Source: Erythrobacter sanguineus (GTDB lineage Bacteria; Pseudomonadota; Alphaproteobacteria; Sphingomonadales; Sphingomonadaceae). From it: DNA of 64,000 nt. Location of the stretch: the NCBI GenBank assembly GCA_945878845.1, contig CAMCUB010000001.1, positions 1 to 64,000 of the forward strand. Reading direction: 5' to 3'. Under the pieces are notes generated by a model that did no database searches, was not told the DNA's origin, and was given only the letters and a program-made list of their open reading frames with translations. Positions within the stretch are counted from its first letter, which is position 1. Every line of letters begins with the position of its first letter. Of the stretch, positions 24,098 to 38,864 are shown piece after piece. The translations under genes were made by a program, and so were the position numbers.

Positions 24098-25117
24098 ATG
24101 GCATCGGGGCGCAAGGGCAAGTCGGGGCAGAGCAAGCGCAAGGCGAGCCGCCAGCGTCCTGCCAGCCAAGGTTCTGCCCGTATGCCACTCGCCGCGCACC
24201 GGGCCTATGCGCCGCTGCTCGGCATGTGGGGCGCGCTGCTTGGCGCGGGCGTGGTGGTGGTGCTGCCGATGGCGATGGTCGAGCAGATGCTGCGCGGCAC
24301 GCTGATCGGTTCCTGGGCCGCCGCCGCACAGCCGGCGCTCGCATGGCTTGTCGGCGGACTGCTCGGCGGGCTGCTGTTCGCCTTTGCCGCTCACCGCCAT
24401 ATCCGCGCACGCCGCGGCGTGCGCGGGCCCTCGATCGCCGAGATGGCCGCGCGCCGGGTGACCCCGATCAATCCCGCGCGCGATCTCGGTTCGCTGCGGC
24501 TCGACGATCCGGTCGAGACCATGCCCTTTGCCTCGCCCGCCTGGCGCGATGCCGATTTCGAAGATGCGCAGCCCGTCGCCGCGCCCGCGCGCATGGCCGA
24601 GCCCTCGCCCGAGCCTGTGCCGCGCGAACTCGATCTCGCCGAATTTGCCGAACTGCCCGGCCGCAATGCGGTGTGGGTCAAAGAGGAGGCGCCCGCAGCG
24701 CCCGCTATGTCCGAAACCGTGTCCCAGCCCGCGCCCGCGGCTGAGCCGGTGGCCGATCCGTTCGCCGCGCTGCGCGCCCGGCCCGCGCGTGCGGCAGCCT
24801 CCATGCCGCTGCCCGTGCCCGGCACCGCCGCGCTCGCCCGCCTGCGCTCCATGCCGGCCAGCGAATTGAGCCTCGCCGAAATGGTCGAGCGCTTTGCCGG
24901 CGCGCTCCACGAAGTGCGCGAGACCGCGCCCGGTCGCAGCCTCGGGCCCGGCGATCTGGCCGCGCGCGAGGCGGCGCTGGCCGAAGCCTTGAAGGCGCTC
25001 GAGGCGCTGAGCGGCAAGAACCGCCCCGCGCCGCGCCTGCCGCGCCGCGACGAACCGCTCCACGCCGCGCGCGCCCGCTTCCAATCGCACTACGAGCGCG
25101 CCCGCGGGGCGGCCTGA
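24098..25117 (+). CDS. Two-helix membrane protein with long Ala/Pro-rich cytoplasmic domain, unknown
   Basis: A 339-residue protein: a Lys/Arg-rich start, two membrane helices (about residues 42-62 and 77-96), then a long hydrophilic region rich in Ala, Pro and Glu, and a basic end (RLPRRDEPLHAARARFQSHYER). A conserved-looking segment is LSLAEMVERFAGALHEV. Proteins of this layout occur in sphingomonads, but I know no function. It starts 7 nt after the glycosyltransferase stop and is probably co-transcribed with it. The 276 nt after it hold the gltB promoter region and no gene. Confidence 0.65.
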   Translation: MASGRKGKSGQSKRKASRQRPASQGSARMPLAAHRAYAPLLGMWGALLGAGVVVVLPMAMVEQMLRGTLIGSWAAAAQPALAWLVGGLLGGLLFAFAAHRHIRARRGVRGPSIAEMAARRVTPINPARDLGSLRLDDPVETMPFASPAWRDADFEDAQPVAAPARMAEPSPEPVPRELDLAEFAELPGRNAVWVKEEAPAAPAMSETVSQPAPAAEPVADPFAALRARPARAAASMPLPVPGTAALARLRSMPASELSLAEMVERFAGALHEVRETAPGRSLGPGDLAAREAALAEALKALEALSGKNRPAPRLPRRDEPLHAARARFQSHYERARGAA

Positions 25118-25393
25118 GGCGGCACGGATCGGCGCAAAAGCTGCAACCGACCGGGCCGAACGCTGCGCTCCGCGCAATCAACCTAAAGTCTGAATAGGTC
25201 TGCGAGAAATATTGCTTCGCGCGCACCCCTTGCCAAACCCGCTTCCTGTCGGCATGAGGGCCCCGAAAACGGGCAATGACCACCCCGCCGGGGAGCTGCG
25301 CCCGATAGACCTGCCGGAGGCGTGTTCCTTTGCATGAGCGATCATGCGACTAGGGTTCGCGCCTCTCGGCATCTGACAGATCGGACTTGACGC

Positions 25394-30034
<4,641 letters not shown>

Positions 30035-30056
30035 ATTTCAGGAACGAGACAGTACA

Positions 30057-31493
30057 ATGGGCAAGGAAACCGGATTTCTCGAGCTGGACCGCCGCGAGCG
30101 GGATTATCTCGATCCCCAGGAACGGCTGAAGAACTATCGCGAATTCGTCATCCAGCCGGATGAGGCGACGCTGGCCGGGCAGGCCTCGCGCTGCATGAAT
30201 TGCGGCATTCCCTACTGCCACAACGGCTGTCCGGTGAACAACATGATCCCGGACTGGAACCACCTCGTCTACGAGGATGACTGGAAGCGCGCGCTCGCCA
30301 ATCTCCACTCCACCAACAATTTCCCCGAGTTCACCGGCCGCATCTGCCCCGCGCCGTGCGAGGCGGCCTGCACGCTCAACATCATCGACCAGCCGGTGAC
30401 CATCAAGTCGATCGAATGCGCGATCGTCGACCGTGGGTGGCAGGAAGGCTGGATCACGCCGCAGGTGCCCGCGACCAAGACCGGCAAGTCGGTTGCGGTG
30501 GTCGGTTCGGGCCCGGCGGGCCTCGCCTGCGCGCAGCAGCTTGCGCGCGCCGGGCATTCGGTCACCGTGTTCGAGAAGTCGGACCGCGTCGGCGGCTTGC
30601 TCCGCTACGGCATCCCCGACTTCAAGATGGAAAAGCACCTCATCAACCGCCGCTGCGTGCAGATGGAGGCCGAGGGCGTCACGTTCAAAACCTCCAAGGA
30701 AGTGGGCGTCGATGTTTCGTTCGCCAGCCTCAAGGAGAATTTCGACGCGGTGGTGCTGGCAGGCGGCGCGGAAGATGCCCGCGCGCTGCAGATCCCCGGC
30801 GCGGAGATGGCGGGCGTGCGGCTCGCGATGGAATTCCTCACCCAGCAGAACAAGCGCGTCGCGGGCGATGATGAGCTGCGCGCCGCGCCGCGCGGCTCGC
30901 TGGTGGCGACCGGCAAGCATGTCGTGGTGCTCGGCGGCGGGGATACCGGGAGCGACTGTGTCGGCACCTCGAACCGGCAGGGCGCCAAGAGCGTCACCCA
31001 GCTCGAAATCATGCCCAAGCCGCCCGAGAAGGAGGACAAGGCGCTGACCTGGCCCGATTGGCCGATGAAGTTGCGCACTTCGTCCTCGCACCAGGAAGGG
31101 GTCGAGCGCGACTGGGCGGTGCTCGCCAAGCGCGTGATCGGCGACGGGGAGAAGGTCACCGGGCTCGAATGCGTGCGGGTCGAGTGGGTTGACCGCCAGA
31201 TGCAGGAAATCGCCGGCAGCGAATTCACTATCCCGGCCGACCTGATCTTGCTGGCGATGGGCTTCGTCGGTCCGCGCAAGGCAGGCCTGCTCGAACAGGC
31301 CGGCGTCACGCTCGACCCGCGCGGCAATGTCGCGGCGGACACCAACAGCTATGCCACCAGCGAGCCCAGTGTGTTCGCCTGCGGCGACATGCGGCGCGGT
31401 CAGAGCCTCGTCGTCTGGGCGATCCGCGAGGGCCGCCAGGCGGCCCGCGCGGTCGACGAGGCGCTGATGGGGGTCTCCGAACTCCCGCGTTGA
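30057..31493 (+). CDS. gltD: Glutamate synthase (NADPH) small subunit
   Basis: A 478-residue beta subunit that passes electrons from NADPH via FAD and 4Fe-4S clusters to GltB. The N-terminal cysteine clusters are [14 protein letters not shown] and [11 protein letters not shown]. The FAD site is [16 protein letters not shown] with [13 protein letters not shown], the NADPH site [16 protein letters not shown], and the C-terminal FAD motif is [17 protein letters not shown]. Start ATG 30057 lies 22 nt after gltB, with AGGAACGAGA before it. Confidence 0.97.
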   Translation: MGKETGFLELDRRERDYLDPQERLKNYREFVIQPDEATLAGQASRCMNCGIPYCHNGCPVNNMIPDWNHLVYEDDWKRALANLHSTNNFPEFTGRICPAPCEAACTLNIIDQPVTIKSIECAIVDRGWQEGWITPQVPATKTGKSVAVVGSGPAGLACAQQLARAGHSVTVFEKSDRVGGLLRYGIPDFKMEKHLINRRCVQMEAEGVTFKTSKEVGVDVSFASLKENFDAVVLAGGAEDARALQIPGAEMAGVRLAMEFLTQQNKRVAGDDELRAAPRGSLVATGKHVVVLGGGDTGSDCVGTSNRQGAKSVTQLEIMPKPPEKEDKALTWPDWPMKLRTSSSHQEGVERDWAVLAKRVIGDGEKVTGLECVRVEWVDRQMQEIAGSEFTIPADLILLAMGFVGPRKAGLLEQAGVTLDPRGNVAADTNSYATSEPSVFACGDMRRGQSLVVWAIREGRQAARAVDEALMGVSELPR

Positions 31494-31504
31494 GCCAGGC
31501 GCAC

Positions 31505-31528
31505 CTGACCCGGCACGCGCCGGATCAG
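31505..31528. terminator. Hairpin between the convergent gltD and helicase genes
   Basis: Arms CTGACCCGGC and GCCGGATCAG pair in 9 of 10 positions around loop ACGC, 12 nt past the gltD stop and overlapping the last codon of the convergent helicase gene. It could terminate both transcripts. There is no T run on the plus side (AGGAGGGCTT follows). Confidence 0.45.
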
Positions 31529-33303
31529 GAGGGCTTGAACTTGTGCTTGTGCCCGGGCTTTTTGGCATAATTGGGCTTGCCCGAATTCGGACCGCCGCCC
31601 GGCTTGGCGAACCCGCGCTGCGGCGGCTTGGCCTTGACGTAGGCATTGTCGTTTCCGCTGCGCGACGGGCGGAGCTGGCGGTTGCTGCGCGCGGCCTCAC
31701 GCGGGCCGGCGTCCGAGCGTTCGATCAGCAGCGGCTGTTCCTCACCCTCGGTCTCGGCTGTGCGCGCGGCGGTGGCGGCATATTTGTCGGCGAGCGCGCG
31801 CGGGATCTGGAAATAGGTCTCTGCCTGCCCGATGCGGATCGCGCCGATCTCGCCGCGCGTCACGTGCCCGCGGCGGCAGATCAGCGGCAGCAGCCAGCGC
31901 GGGTCGGCGCCGTCGCTGCGGCCGATCTCCATCCGGAACCACACCGTGTCCTCGAAACCGGGGCGGTGACGCTCCTTCTGCGCCTCGCGCGAATTGGCGG
32001 CGATCTCCTCGGGCTCGGGCAGGCGCGCGCGGTGGGCGTGGACGAGCATCGCGGCGATGTCTTCGGGCGAGCGTTCGGCGAGCAGGCGCTGGGCAAGCTC
32101 GCGGTCGGCCTCGTCGAATTCGGTCGGCGCGAGCAGCTTGCCGAGCAGGCGCTCGCGATCGCGTTCGGCAATCGCCTCGCGGTCGGGCACATCCAGCCAT
32201 TCGGCATTGATCTGCGCGCGGCCCAGCATTTGCTCGACCCGGCGGCGGGCGGAGAAGGGCACGATCAGCATCGCAACGCCCTTGCGCCCGGCGCGCCCCG
32301 TGCGGCCCGAACGGTGCTGGAGCGTCTCGGCATCGCGCGGAATCTCGACATGGACGACGAGGCTGAGCGTCGGCAGGTCGATCCCGCGCGCGGCGACATC
32401 GGTGGCGACGCAGACCCGCGCGCGGCCATCGCGCAGCGCCTGGAGCGCCTGGTTGCGCTCGCCCTGCGAATGCTCGCCCGACAGTGCGACGACGGCAAAG
32501 CCGCGCTCCTGCAAGGTCGCGTGGAGGTGGCGCACCTTCTCGCGCGTGGCGCAGAACAGGATTGCGGTCTCCGCCTCGTGGAAGCGCAGCAGGTTGACCA
32601 CTGCGTTCTCCACCTCGGGCGGGGAGACGGTCACGGCCTGATAGGCGATGTCGCCATGCCCGCGGCCGCCTTCGCTGATGGTGGCGATGCGCAGCGCGTC
32701 GGTTTGGTAGCGGCGCGCGAGCGCTTCGATCGGGCGCGGCATTGTGGCCGAGAACAGCAGCGTGCGGCGGGTGTCCGGGGTGCCGTCGAGGATCGCTTCA
32801 AGCTCCTCGCGGAAGCCCATGTCGAGCATTTCGTCGGCTTCATCGAGCACCGCGACCTTGAGGCCGGAGAGGTTCAATGCCCCGCGCTCGAAATGGTCGC
32901 GCAGGCGGCCGGGGGTGCCGACCACGATCGCCGGGCCCGATTGCAGCACCTTGCGCTCGGCCGAGGGGTTCATGCCGCCGACGCAGGTCGCGACGCGCGC
33001 GCCGGTGCGCTGGTAGAGCCATTCGAGCTCGCGGCTGACCTGAAGCGCCAGCTCGCGCGTCGGGGTGATGACCAGCGCAAGCGGCGATTGGACAAAGCCG
33101 ATCCGCTCGTCGGCGCCCAGCAATTCGGGCGCCATCGCAAGGCCAAAGGCGACCGTCTTGCCCGAGCCGGTCTGTGCCGAAACCACGAGGTCGCGCCCCG
33201 CCGCTTCGGGCTCGAGCACGGCGGCCTGCACGCTGGTGGCAGCCTCATAGCCGCGTTCTTTCAGCGCGGCGGCGAGGGTGGCGGGAAGGGTGGGGAATAT
33301 CAT
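31525..33303 (-). CDS. DEAD-box RNA helicase with DbpA/CsdA-like C-terminal domain
   Basis: A 592-residue helicase. Motifs in order: Q motif (TSVQAAVL), AQTGSGKT, PTRELA, GTPGRL, DEADEMLD, SAT, ARGIDLP and HRSGRTGRAGRKG. After the helicase core, residues about 470-540 form an RNA-binding domain of the DbpA type (RGHVTRGEIGAIRIGQAETYF), and the end is a basic low-complexity tail (KPGHKHKFKPS). It probably acts in ribosome assembly or RNA turnover, as DeaD/DbpA do. It is the first of two DEAD-box genes in the window. Confidence 0.92.
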   Translation of the reverse strand: MIFPTLPATLAAALKERGYEAATSVQAAVLEPEAAGRDLVVSAQTGSGKTVAFGLAMAPELLGADERIGFVQSPLALVITPTRELALQVSRELEWLYQRTGARVATCVGGMNPSAERKVLQSGPAIVVGTPGRLRDHFERGALNLSGLKVAVLDEADEMLDMGFREELEAILDGTPDTRRTLLFSATMPRPIEALARRYQTDALRIATISEGGRGHGDIAYQAVTVSPPEVENAVVNLLRFHEAETAILFCATREKVRHLHATLQERGFAVVALSGEHSQGERNQALQALRDGRARVCVATDVAARGIDLPTLSLVVHVEIPRDAETLQHRSGRTGRAGRKGVAMLIVPFSARRRVEQMLGRAQINAEWLDVPDREAIAERDRERLLGKLLAPTEFDEADRELAQRLLAERSPEDIAAMLVHAHRARLPEPEEIAANSREAQKERHRPGFEDTVWFRMEIGRSDGADPRWLLPLICRRGHVTRGEIGAIRIGQAETYFQIPRALADKYAATAARTAETEGEEQPLLIERSDAGPREAARSNRQLRPSRSGNDNAYVKAKPPQRGFAKPGGGPNSGKPNYAKKPGHKHKFKPS

Positions 33304-33555
33304 GGGGAGGATGCTTTTCTTGGATGCGGCGCGCTCGCCGCACGGGGGCGCGGGGTCGGGCGGATTGCCGGGGGTGAGGGGCCGATGCGGACGTCACCCC
33401 GCACAAACAAGCGCGCCCCATAGCGACAAACGTGCGGTTTGGCCTGTCAAAAGTGATCCGCGCGAAAATGAGTGCGTGCGGGGGGTAGGCCGAGGCCATG
33501 CGTCCAGCCTCGCGGCGCGGTTGCCGCAAGCCGGGCGCGATGGCACATTGGCGTG

Positions 33556-34590
33556 ATGTTCATCGCCCCGCTCCTTGCTGCCGCATCCTCCGCGCTTCTG
33601 CCGCTCGCACCCGTCCCGCCTGCCGCCCAGTTCAAGGACTGGAGCGTGGCCTGCGACAACACCCGCCGCTGCGAAGCGGTGGCCGCGGTCGCATTTGACG
33701 AGACCGGCGATAACTGGGTCATCAGCGTGGTGCGCGGCGGGGCTGCCGATGCCGCGCCGAGGGTCGAGGCCACTCCCATCTTCGGAGACCCTGTGGCGGC
33801 TGTGCAGGTGTTGCTCGATGGAAAGGCGGCGCCCTTCGGCTTCGACGCGGACGGCCGGCTGACCGGCGATGCTGCCGCCTTCCTCTCCGCACTCGCACAG
33901 GCGCGCAAAGTCCAGGTCGTCGCGCAAGGCGGCGCGGTCATCGGCACGCTCCCCACCAGCGGCGCCAGTGCGGGCCTACGCTGGATCGACGAGCGGCAGA
34001 AGCGCGCGGGCACTGTCACCGCGATCGTCGCGCGCGGGCGCGCTGCGGCCAGCACCGTCCCCGCTGTGCCGCCGCTGCCGCGCATTGCCCAGCCGCCCGC
34101 TTCCGCCGCACCGCCCCGCAGCCTGACTCCTGCCGATGTCACCGCGATCCGCGCGCTCGGCGAGTGCGACGGCGTCGTGCCCCCGGAAACCGTCGCCAAC
34201 ACCTACCGGCTCGATGCGGCGCACACGGTCGGGATCGTCGGCTGCTTTCTGGGAGCATACCAAGGCCCCTCGGTGATTGTGGTGATCGACGAGGCGGGGC
34301 GCTGGACGCCTGCGGTGATCGAACGCGCGGAGCCCCTGCCTGAAGAGATCGAGGGGTATTGGTCCTACCTCCTGACCAGCGCCTACTACGATCCCGATAC
34401 CCGGCTGCTGTCGGAATGGGCAAAGGGCCGGGGGCTTGCCGATTGCGGGCGTTCGGCATCCTGGGCGTGGGACGGGACGGTCTTCCGCCTCGCGTCCTTC
34501 GCCGCGCTCGACGAATGCCGGGGTGCGCAGCCGGGCACTTTGATGTCGCGCTGGCAGACGGCCAACGCTCCGCTGGAGGGGGCGGACTAG
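33556..34590 (+). CDS. DUF1176 periplasmic protein
   Basis: A 344-residue exported protein. ATG 33556 gives a short signal peptide (FIAPLLAAASSALLPLAPV). The mature part begins with the DUF1176 text FKDWSVACDNTRRCEAVA and ends SYLLTSAYYDPDTRLLSEWAKGRGLADCG, SWAWDG and DECRGAQPGT, with several cysteines likely disulfide-bonded. Function is unknown. The frame continues upstream to 33472, but those residues are Arg-rich and not signal-like. It converges with the nitroreductase gene, with 4 nt between them. Confidence 0.85.
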   Translation: MFIAPLLAAASSALLPLAPVPPAAQFKDWSVACDNTRRCEAVAAVAFDETGDNWVISVVRGGAADAAPRVEATPIFGDPVAAVQVLLDGKAAPFGFDADGRLTGDAAAFLSALAQARKVQVVAQGGAVIGTLPTSGASAGLRWIDERQKRAGTVTAIVARGRAAASTVPAVPPLPRIAQPPASAAPPRSLTPADVTAIRALGECDGVVPPETVANTYRLDAAHTVGIVGCFLGAYQGPSVIVVIDEAGRWTPAVIERAEPLPEEIEGYWSYLLTSAYYDPDTRLLSEWAKGRGLADCGRSASWAWDGTVFRLASFAALDECRGAQPGTLMSRWQTANAPLEGAD

Positions 34591-34594
34591 GCGC

Positions 34595-35272
34595 TCAGTC
34601 CGCAAACCCAACGAACCGCGCGGCCTCGTCCACGCTCTTGCGCAAGCTCACCACCGCATTGGCCGGGAAGTCCGGATCGGGCCACCCGAGCGCTACCGCT
34701 TTCATGATCACCTGATCCTCGGGGATGCCGGCGTGCTCGCGCACCACTGGCGATTGCATGATGCCTTGCGAGTTGATCACGCAGCCCAGCCCGCGCGACC
34801 ATGCCGCGTTGACCAGCGCGGTCGTTACCGCCCCGCAATCGAAGGCGGTGTCGTCGCTGTCCGAAAGCTCGCGGTCATAGGTGACGATCACGCAGACGGG
34901 CGCGTCGAACTGGCGGAAGCCGCGCAGCACCCAGTCCTGGCGCGCGTCCTTGTCATCACGCTCGATCCCCATCGCGCCGAACAATTGCTTGGCAACCTCG
35001 ACCTGCCGATCGCGGTGGACGCCCGCGAAAGCTTCGCCGCGGCGGAACTCGCGGCTGTCGGGGATGCCGGCGAGGATGTTCTCGGTATTGCCCTTGCGGA
35101 TGCGGTCCAGCGGCTCGCCGGTGAGGACGTGGAAGTGCCACGGCTGGGTGTTCATCGAGGTCGGCGAGCGCATCGCCATCGCCAGAATCTCCTCGATCAG
35201 CGCGCGCGGAACGGGCTTGTCGAGATAGCCACGGATCGAGCGGCGACCGAGGACAACCTCGTCATAGGTCAT
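34595..35272 (-). CDS. Nitroreductase family FMN oxidoreductase
   Basis: A 225-residue nitroreductase: RRSIRGYLDKPVPRALIEEIL and AMRSPTSMNTQPWHFHVLTGEP form the FMN-binding start, and GLGCVINSQGIMQSPVVREHAGIP with GWPDPDFPANAV is the C-terminal half. Such NAD(P)H-dependent flavoproteins reduce nitroaromatics or quinones; the natural substrate is unknown. ATG 35272 is chosen because the extra 36 codons upstream overlap the region of the preceding gene's end and are not family-like. It lies 38 nt downstream of the nuclease-family gene on the same strand. Confidence 0.87.
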   Translation of the reverse strand: MTYDEVVLGRRSIRGYLDKPVPRALIEEILAMAMRSPTSMNTQPWHFHVLTGEPLDRIRKGNTENILAGIPDSREFRRGEAFAGVHRDRQVEVAKQLFGAMGIERDDKDARQDWVLRGFRQFDAPVCVIVTYDRELSDSDDTAFDCGAVTTALVNAAWSRGLGCVINSQGIMQSPVVREHAGIPEDQVIMKAVALGWPDPDFPANAVVSLRKSVDEAARFVGFAD

Positions 35273-35310
35273 GGTCAGGAACTTTCTGTCAAAGGGGCAG
35301 GTGTGGGCGA

Positions 35311-36507
35311 TCAACCCGATGCATCGGCGATCACGGCATCGAGATACTGATCGGCATAATCGGTCTTGATCTCGCACCACAACAGCTTGTGATCGGAAAG
35401 CTGGTGGCGGCGGTAGTATTGCTTGAAATAGCCTTCCGCCTTGGCCCCGTCGCGCCCGTCTTCGACCAGCCTTGCGATGCGTTCGCGCGTTTGTCCGTTC
35501 GCCACTGCGCTTTTGGCGACGTCGACATAGTGGCCCGCATCCTCATCCCGATAAACATATTTGAGCATGTCGAAAGCGCCCGAGGCACCCACCGCGAAAT
35601 GCGGGTGCGCGGCCTTGGAGACGATCTGGTCATAGTGGTGCTTGCCGCCAAGGTCGGTGGCCGTGGCGGTGGTGGCGCGGGCAAAGCCGTGCTTCTCGAG
35701 TTGCTTCATCGTCTCATGATCGGGCGAGATGATGTTGAAGTCGCCCAGCAACAGGTAATTGGCCTTCCAGCCGCCCTCGTCGGGATTGGCCCACTTGTCT
35801 TCGCGCGCCATGGCGATGCCTTGGGCCTGTTCGTATTCCTGCCGATCCTTCATGAATTCGGCGATTTTGGCGATCTCGGCCTTGCGTTGCGCCATCTCGG
35901 GCGAGCTATCGCTGCTGTCGCCGTAGTAGATGTGCACGGTCACCAGCTTGAATTCGAGCCAGCCCGACCGGAAGGTAATGGCAAAGGGGGTGCGGGCGAA
36001 CTGCACCTCTGTGGGCGCGGGCGTGCCGTTATCGGTGACGATGCCATGGCCCGGCGGAAGCACGACCTCGCCAACTTCCTTCAGGAATTGCACCTTTTCC
36101 TTGCGGAACAGGAAGGCCAGCCGCTCGTCATTGCCGGCATCCTTGGGACCGTTGCCGGTTGGCTTGCCGGAGGTGTCCGAAACGACATAGTCCCAGCCAT
36201 CGCCAAGGTAATCCTCGACCAGCTCGTTAAGCTTCTTGAGGTTGCGATTGACCTCCTGCACCGCCACCAGATCGAAGTGGTCGATGATCTCGGCAATGTA
36301 GAGCATGGATTCGACCGTGCGGTCATAGCCGCCCGAATTGCCGAAATGCATGATGTTCCAGGTGGCGAGGCGAAGGCTGTGTTCGTTGGTCTGCTCGTGA
36401 ACATCTGCGCGCAGCCCGGCGCGCAATGACTTCAGCCGTTCGGCGACAAACTTGCGATGCGCCTCGTTATCCTTGAAACCCCAGCGAACCCTGTGAATCT
36501 TGGCCAT
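35311..36507 (-). CDS. Endonuclease/exonuclease/phosphatase family protein
   Basis: A 398-residue protein of the EEP fold. Metal and phosphate site motifs are LATWNIMHFG, VAVQEVNRNL (Glu), VTVHIYYGD, LLLGDFNIIS and LSDHKLLWCEI (Asp-His). No signal peptide is seen, so it is probably cytoplasmic. The N-terminal 45 residues, basic and hydrophilic, are an extension before the fold. DNase, RNase or phosphodiesterase activity cannot be decided from sequence. ATG 36507 follows GGGGGGAGCGCAACT. Confidence 0.82.
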   Translation of the reverse strand: MAKIHRVRWGFKDNEAHRKFVAERLKSLRAGLRADVHEQTNEHSLRLATWNIMHFGNSGGYDRTVESMLYIAEIIDHFDLVAVQEVNRNLKKLNELVEDYLGDGWDYVVSDTSGKPTGNGPKDAGNDERLAFLFRKEKVQFLKEVGEVVLPPGHGIVTDNGTPAPTEVQFARTPFAITFRSGWLEFKLVTVHIYYGDSSDSSPEMAQRKAEIAKIAEFMKDRQEYEQAQGIAMAREDKWANPDEGGWKANYLLLGDFNIISPDHETMKQLEKHGFARATTATATDLGGKHHYDQIVSKAAHPHFAVGASGAFDMLKYVYRDEDAGHYVDVAKSAVANGQTRERIARLVEDGRDGAKAEGYFKQYYRRHQLSDHKLLWCEIKTDYADQYLDAVIADASG

Positions 36508-36548
36508 AGTTGCGCTCCCCCCAAAGATCGGAGTGCATTATGCGCCGC

Positions 36549-37769
36549 TTACGCCGCTTCGGCCAGCCCAAGTTCGAGCCGGTCCCAGATCTCGACCAGC
36601 GCCTCTGTCAGCTCTTCCATCATCGCATCGGTGTGGTGCGGGCCCGGGGTGAAGCGCAGGCGCTCGGTGCCGCGGGGCACGGTGGGGAAGTTGATTGGCT
36701 GCACATAGACGCCGTATTCGGCGAGCAGGATGTCGCTGATCTTCTTGGCGCGGATCGGATCGCCGACCATCAGCGGGACGATGTGGGTGACCGAGTCCAT
36801 CACCGGCAGGCCGGCCTCGGCGAACTTGAGCTTCAGCATCGCGGCTGCGCGCTGCTGGGCGTTGCGCTCGACGCTGCTCTCCTTGAGGTGCCGCACCGAG
36901 GCGAGCACGCCCGCGACCAGCACCGGAGAGAGCGAGGTGGTGAAGATGAACCCCGGCGCGTAGCTGCGGATGCAGTCGACCACCTTGGAAGAGGCGGCGA
37001 TGTAGCCGCCCATGACCCCGAACGCCTTGCCCAGCGTGCCTTCGATGATGTCGATCCGGTGCGCGGCATTGTCGCGCTCCGAAATCCCGCCGCCGCGCGC
37101 GCCGTACATGCCGACTGCGTGGACCTCGTCGATATAGGTCAGTGCGTTGTATTTCTCGGCGAGGTCGCAGATCGCGTGGATCGGGGCGACGTCGCCGTCC
37201 ATCGAATAGACGCTCTCGAAAGCGATCAGCTTGGGCGTGTCGATGTCGATGCTGGCGAGCAGTTCTTCCAGATGCGCCACGTCATTGTGGCGGAACACCA
37301 TCTTCTCGCAGCCCGAATTGCGGATGCCGGCGATCATGCTGGCGTGGTTCAACTCGTCGGAGAAGATCACGCAGCCCGGCAGCAGCTTGGCGAGGGTCGA
37401 GAGCGTCGCGTCGTTCGAGACGTAGCCGCTGGTGAACAGCAGCGCGGTGTCCTTGCCGTGGAGGTCGGCAAGCTCGCGTTCCAGCTCGACATGGAAGTGC
37501 GTGTTGCCGCCGATATTGCGGGTGCCGCCGCTGCCCGCGCCGACATCGTGGAGCGCGGCTTCCATCGCGCCGATCACCTTGTCGTGCTGGCCCATGCACA
37601 GATAGTCGTTCGAGCACCACACGGTGATCGGCTTGGGGCCATTATGCCCGTGGAAACAGCGCGCGTTGGGATAGGCGCCCTTGTTGCGCATGATGTCGAT
37701 GAAGACGCGGTAGCGGCCCTCTTCATGCAGCCGGTCGATCGCGGAATCGAATATCTGGTCGTAGTTCAC
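36549..37769 (-). CDS. hemA: 5-aminolevulinate synthase
   Basis: A 406-residue PLP enzyme condensing glycine and succinyl-CoA to ALA, the first step of haem and bacteriochlorophyll synthesis in alphaproteobacteria. Motifs are [52 protein letters not shown], and the PLP lysine in [15 protein letters not shown]. The start is taken as GTG 37769 ([15 protein letters not shown]), which matches the family's usual length and MNY start; GTG 37787 is an alternative. The upstream 180 nt is a promoter region with a small hairpin near 37918. Confidence 0.95.
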   Translation of the reverse strand: MNYDQIFDSAIDRLHEEGRYRVFIDIMRNKGAYPNARCFHGHNGPKPITVWCSNDYLCMGQHDKVIGAMEAALHDVGAGSGGTRNIGGNTHFHVELERELADLHGKDTALLFTSGYVSNDATLSTLAKLLPGCVIFSDELNHASMIAGIRNSGCEKMVFRHNDVAHLEELLASIDIDTPKLIAFESVYSMDGDVAPIHAICDLAEKYNALTYIDEVHAVGMYGARGGGISERDNAAHRIDIIEGTLGKAFGVMGGYIAASSKVVDCIRSYAPGFIFTTSLSPVLVAGVLASVRHLKESSVERNAQQRAAAMLKLKFAEAGLPVMDSVTHIVPLMVGDPIRAKKISDILLAEYGVYVQPINFPTVPRGTERLRFTPGPHHTDAMMEELTEALVEIWDRLELGLAEAA

Positions 37770-37949
37770 TCGCGTCTCGCTGCTCACGCGGCCGCCGTGC
37801 GGTTGGGGGCGGTCGCTATGTTCCTGCCTGGGATCTTTTGTCCCGCCATAACGCCCGAGAAGACGGTTGGTTTCGCCGCTATTTAAGGGCGGGAGGGCGC
37901 TTTTGCTATCATGATCTTTGCGAGTGTTTCGCAAGGGGTCTTGCGCGGA

Positions 37950-38753
37950 TCAGAACGCTTCTGCGTCCCCGAAGCCGCGTGAGGCCAGGGCCCCCTCGAG
38001 GCCTGCCGCTCCGGCGAGCGGCCCGGTGACCACGAAACGGTTGGGGCCGGGCGAGGGCGCGAAGCTCTGCCCTTCGAGCAGGTGTGCAATCCGCCGCGCG
38101 ATCCCCGCTGCACCGTCAACATGCTGCACGTCCTCGCCGAAGACTGCCGCCAGCTCGTCGGCCAGCAGCGGGAAGTGGGTGCAGGCGAGCACCAGCGTGT
38201 CGATCCGGTCCGCGCCCGCCATCGCGGTCAGGCGGTCATGCACGCCCGCGATCAGCGCCGGATCGACGGCACGCCCGCGCAGCTTGGCCTCGGCGGCCTG
38301 CACCAATCCGGGGGCGGCGACCCTCAGCAGGCGCTTGCCTTGGGCAAATTGCGTCTCGAGATCATCGACATAGGCCTGGCGGATCGTCGCCTCGGTGCCG
38401 ACCAGCCCGATCGTGCCGGACTGCGTCAGCGCGGCGGCGGGCTTGATCGCGGGGACGGTGCCGACCACCGGGATCTCGAGCACGTCGCGCACCATGCCGA
38501 GTGCGATGGTGGAGGCGGTGTTGCAGGCGATGCAGGCAAGGCGCGGCTGCCAGCGCTCCGCCATCCGACCGAGCAACCCCGCCACCCGCGCGGCGATCTG
38601 CGCCTCGGTCTTGGTGCCATAGGGCAGGCCGGCAAGATCGGCGGCGTAGATCACCGGGGCCTCGGGCAAGACCTTGCGCAGTGCGTCGTAGACGGTCAGC
38701 CCGCCGACGCCGGAATCAAACAGCAGGATCGGGGAGGATGGATTATCCGACAA
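37950..38753 (-). CDS. murI: Glutamate racemase
   Basis: A 267-residue cofactor-free racemase supplying D-glutamate for peptidoglycan. Catalytic Cys residues are in CIACNTAST and VLACTHFPLL; further motifs are LLFDSGVGGLTVYDAL, AADLAGLPYGTK and VVGTVPAIKPAA. The start is TTG 38753 (LSDNPSSPILLF), with GGAGG 4 nt before it. The ATG at 38804 would put 17 residues translated from a REP element (FDKLSPNGGF) in front of the enzyme, so it is unlikely. It is divergent from plsY across the repeat. Confidence 0.93.
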   Translation of the reverse strand: MSDNPSSPILLFDSGVGGLTVYDALRKVLPEAPVIYAADLAGLPYGTKTEAQIAARVAGLLGRMAERWQPRLACIACNTASTIALGMVRDVLEIPVVGTVPAIKPAAALTQSGTIGLVGTEATIRQAYVDDLETQFAQGKRLLRVAAPGLVQAAEAKLRGRAVDPALIAGVHDRLTAMAGADRIDTLVLACTHFPLLADELAAVFGEDVQHVDGAAGIARRIAHLLEGQSFAPSPGPNRFVVTGPLAGAAGLEGALASRGFGDAEAF

Positions 38754-38760
38754 GAAACCT

Positions 38761-38855
38761 CCGTTCGGGCTGAGCTTGTCGAAGCCCTGTCCTTTTCTTT
38801 TCAAGATGGGCCATTAGAAGAAAGTTGAGCCCCTCGACAAGCTCAGGGCGAACGG
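38761..38855. repeat. REP doublet (inverted pair) between murI and plsY
   Basis: Two inverted copies of the sphingomonad-type palindromic unit: 38761-38787 (CCGTTCGGGCTGAGCTTGTC, then GAAGCCC) and 38829-38855, which reads as the complement with CTCGACAAGCTCAGGGCGAA and ACGG. The arms match in all but a few positions, with about 40 nt between them. The outward edge of each copy, CGAACGGAG, runs into the Shine-Dalgarno of the flanking gene. Such pairs are moved by RAYT transposases; none is encoded here. Confidence 0.85.
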
Positions 38856-38864
38856 AGATTTGTT

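Noticed and set aside
36549-37769. hemA as part of a photosynthesis gene cluster
   Set aside because: Neighbours are housekeeping genes (nuclease-family, murI); no bch, crt or puf genes are nearby.
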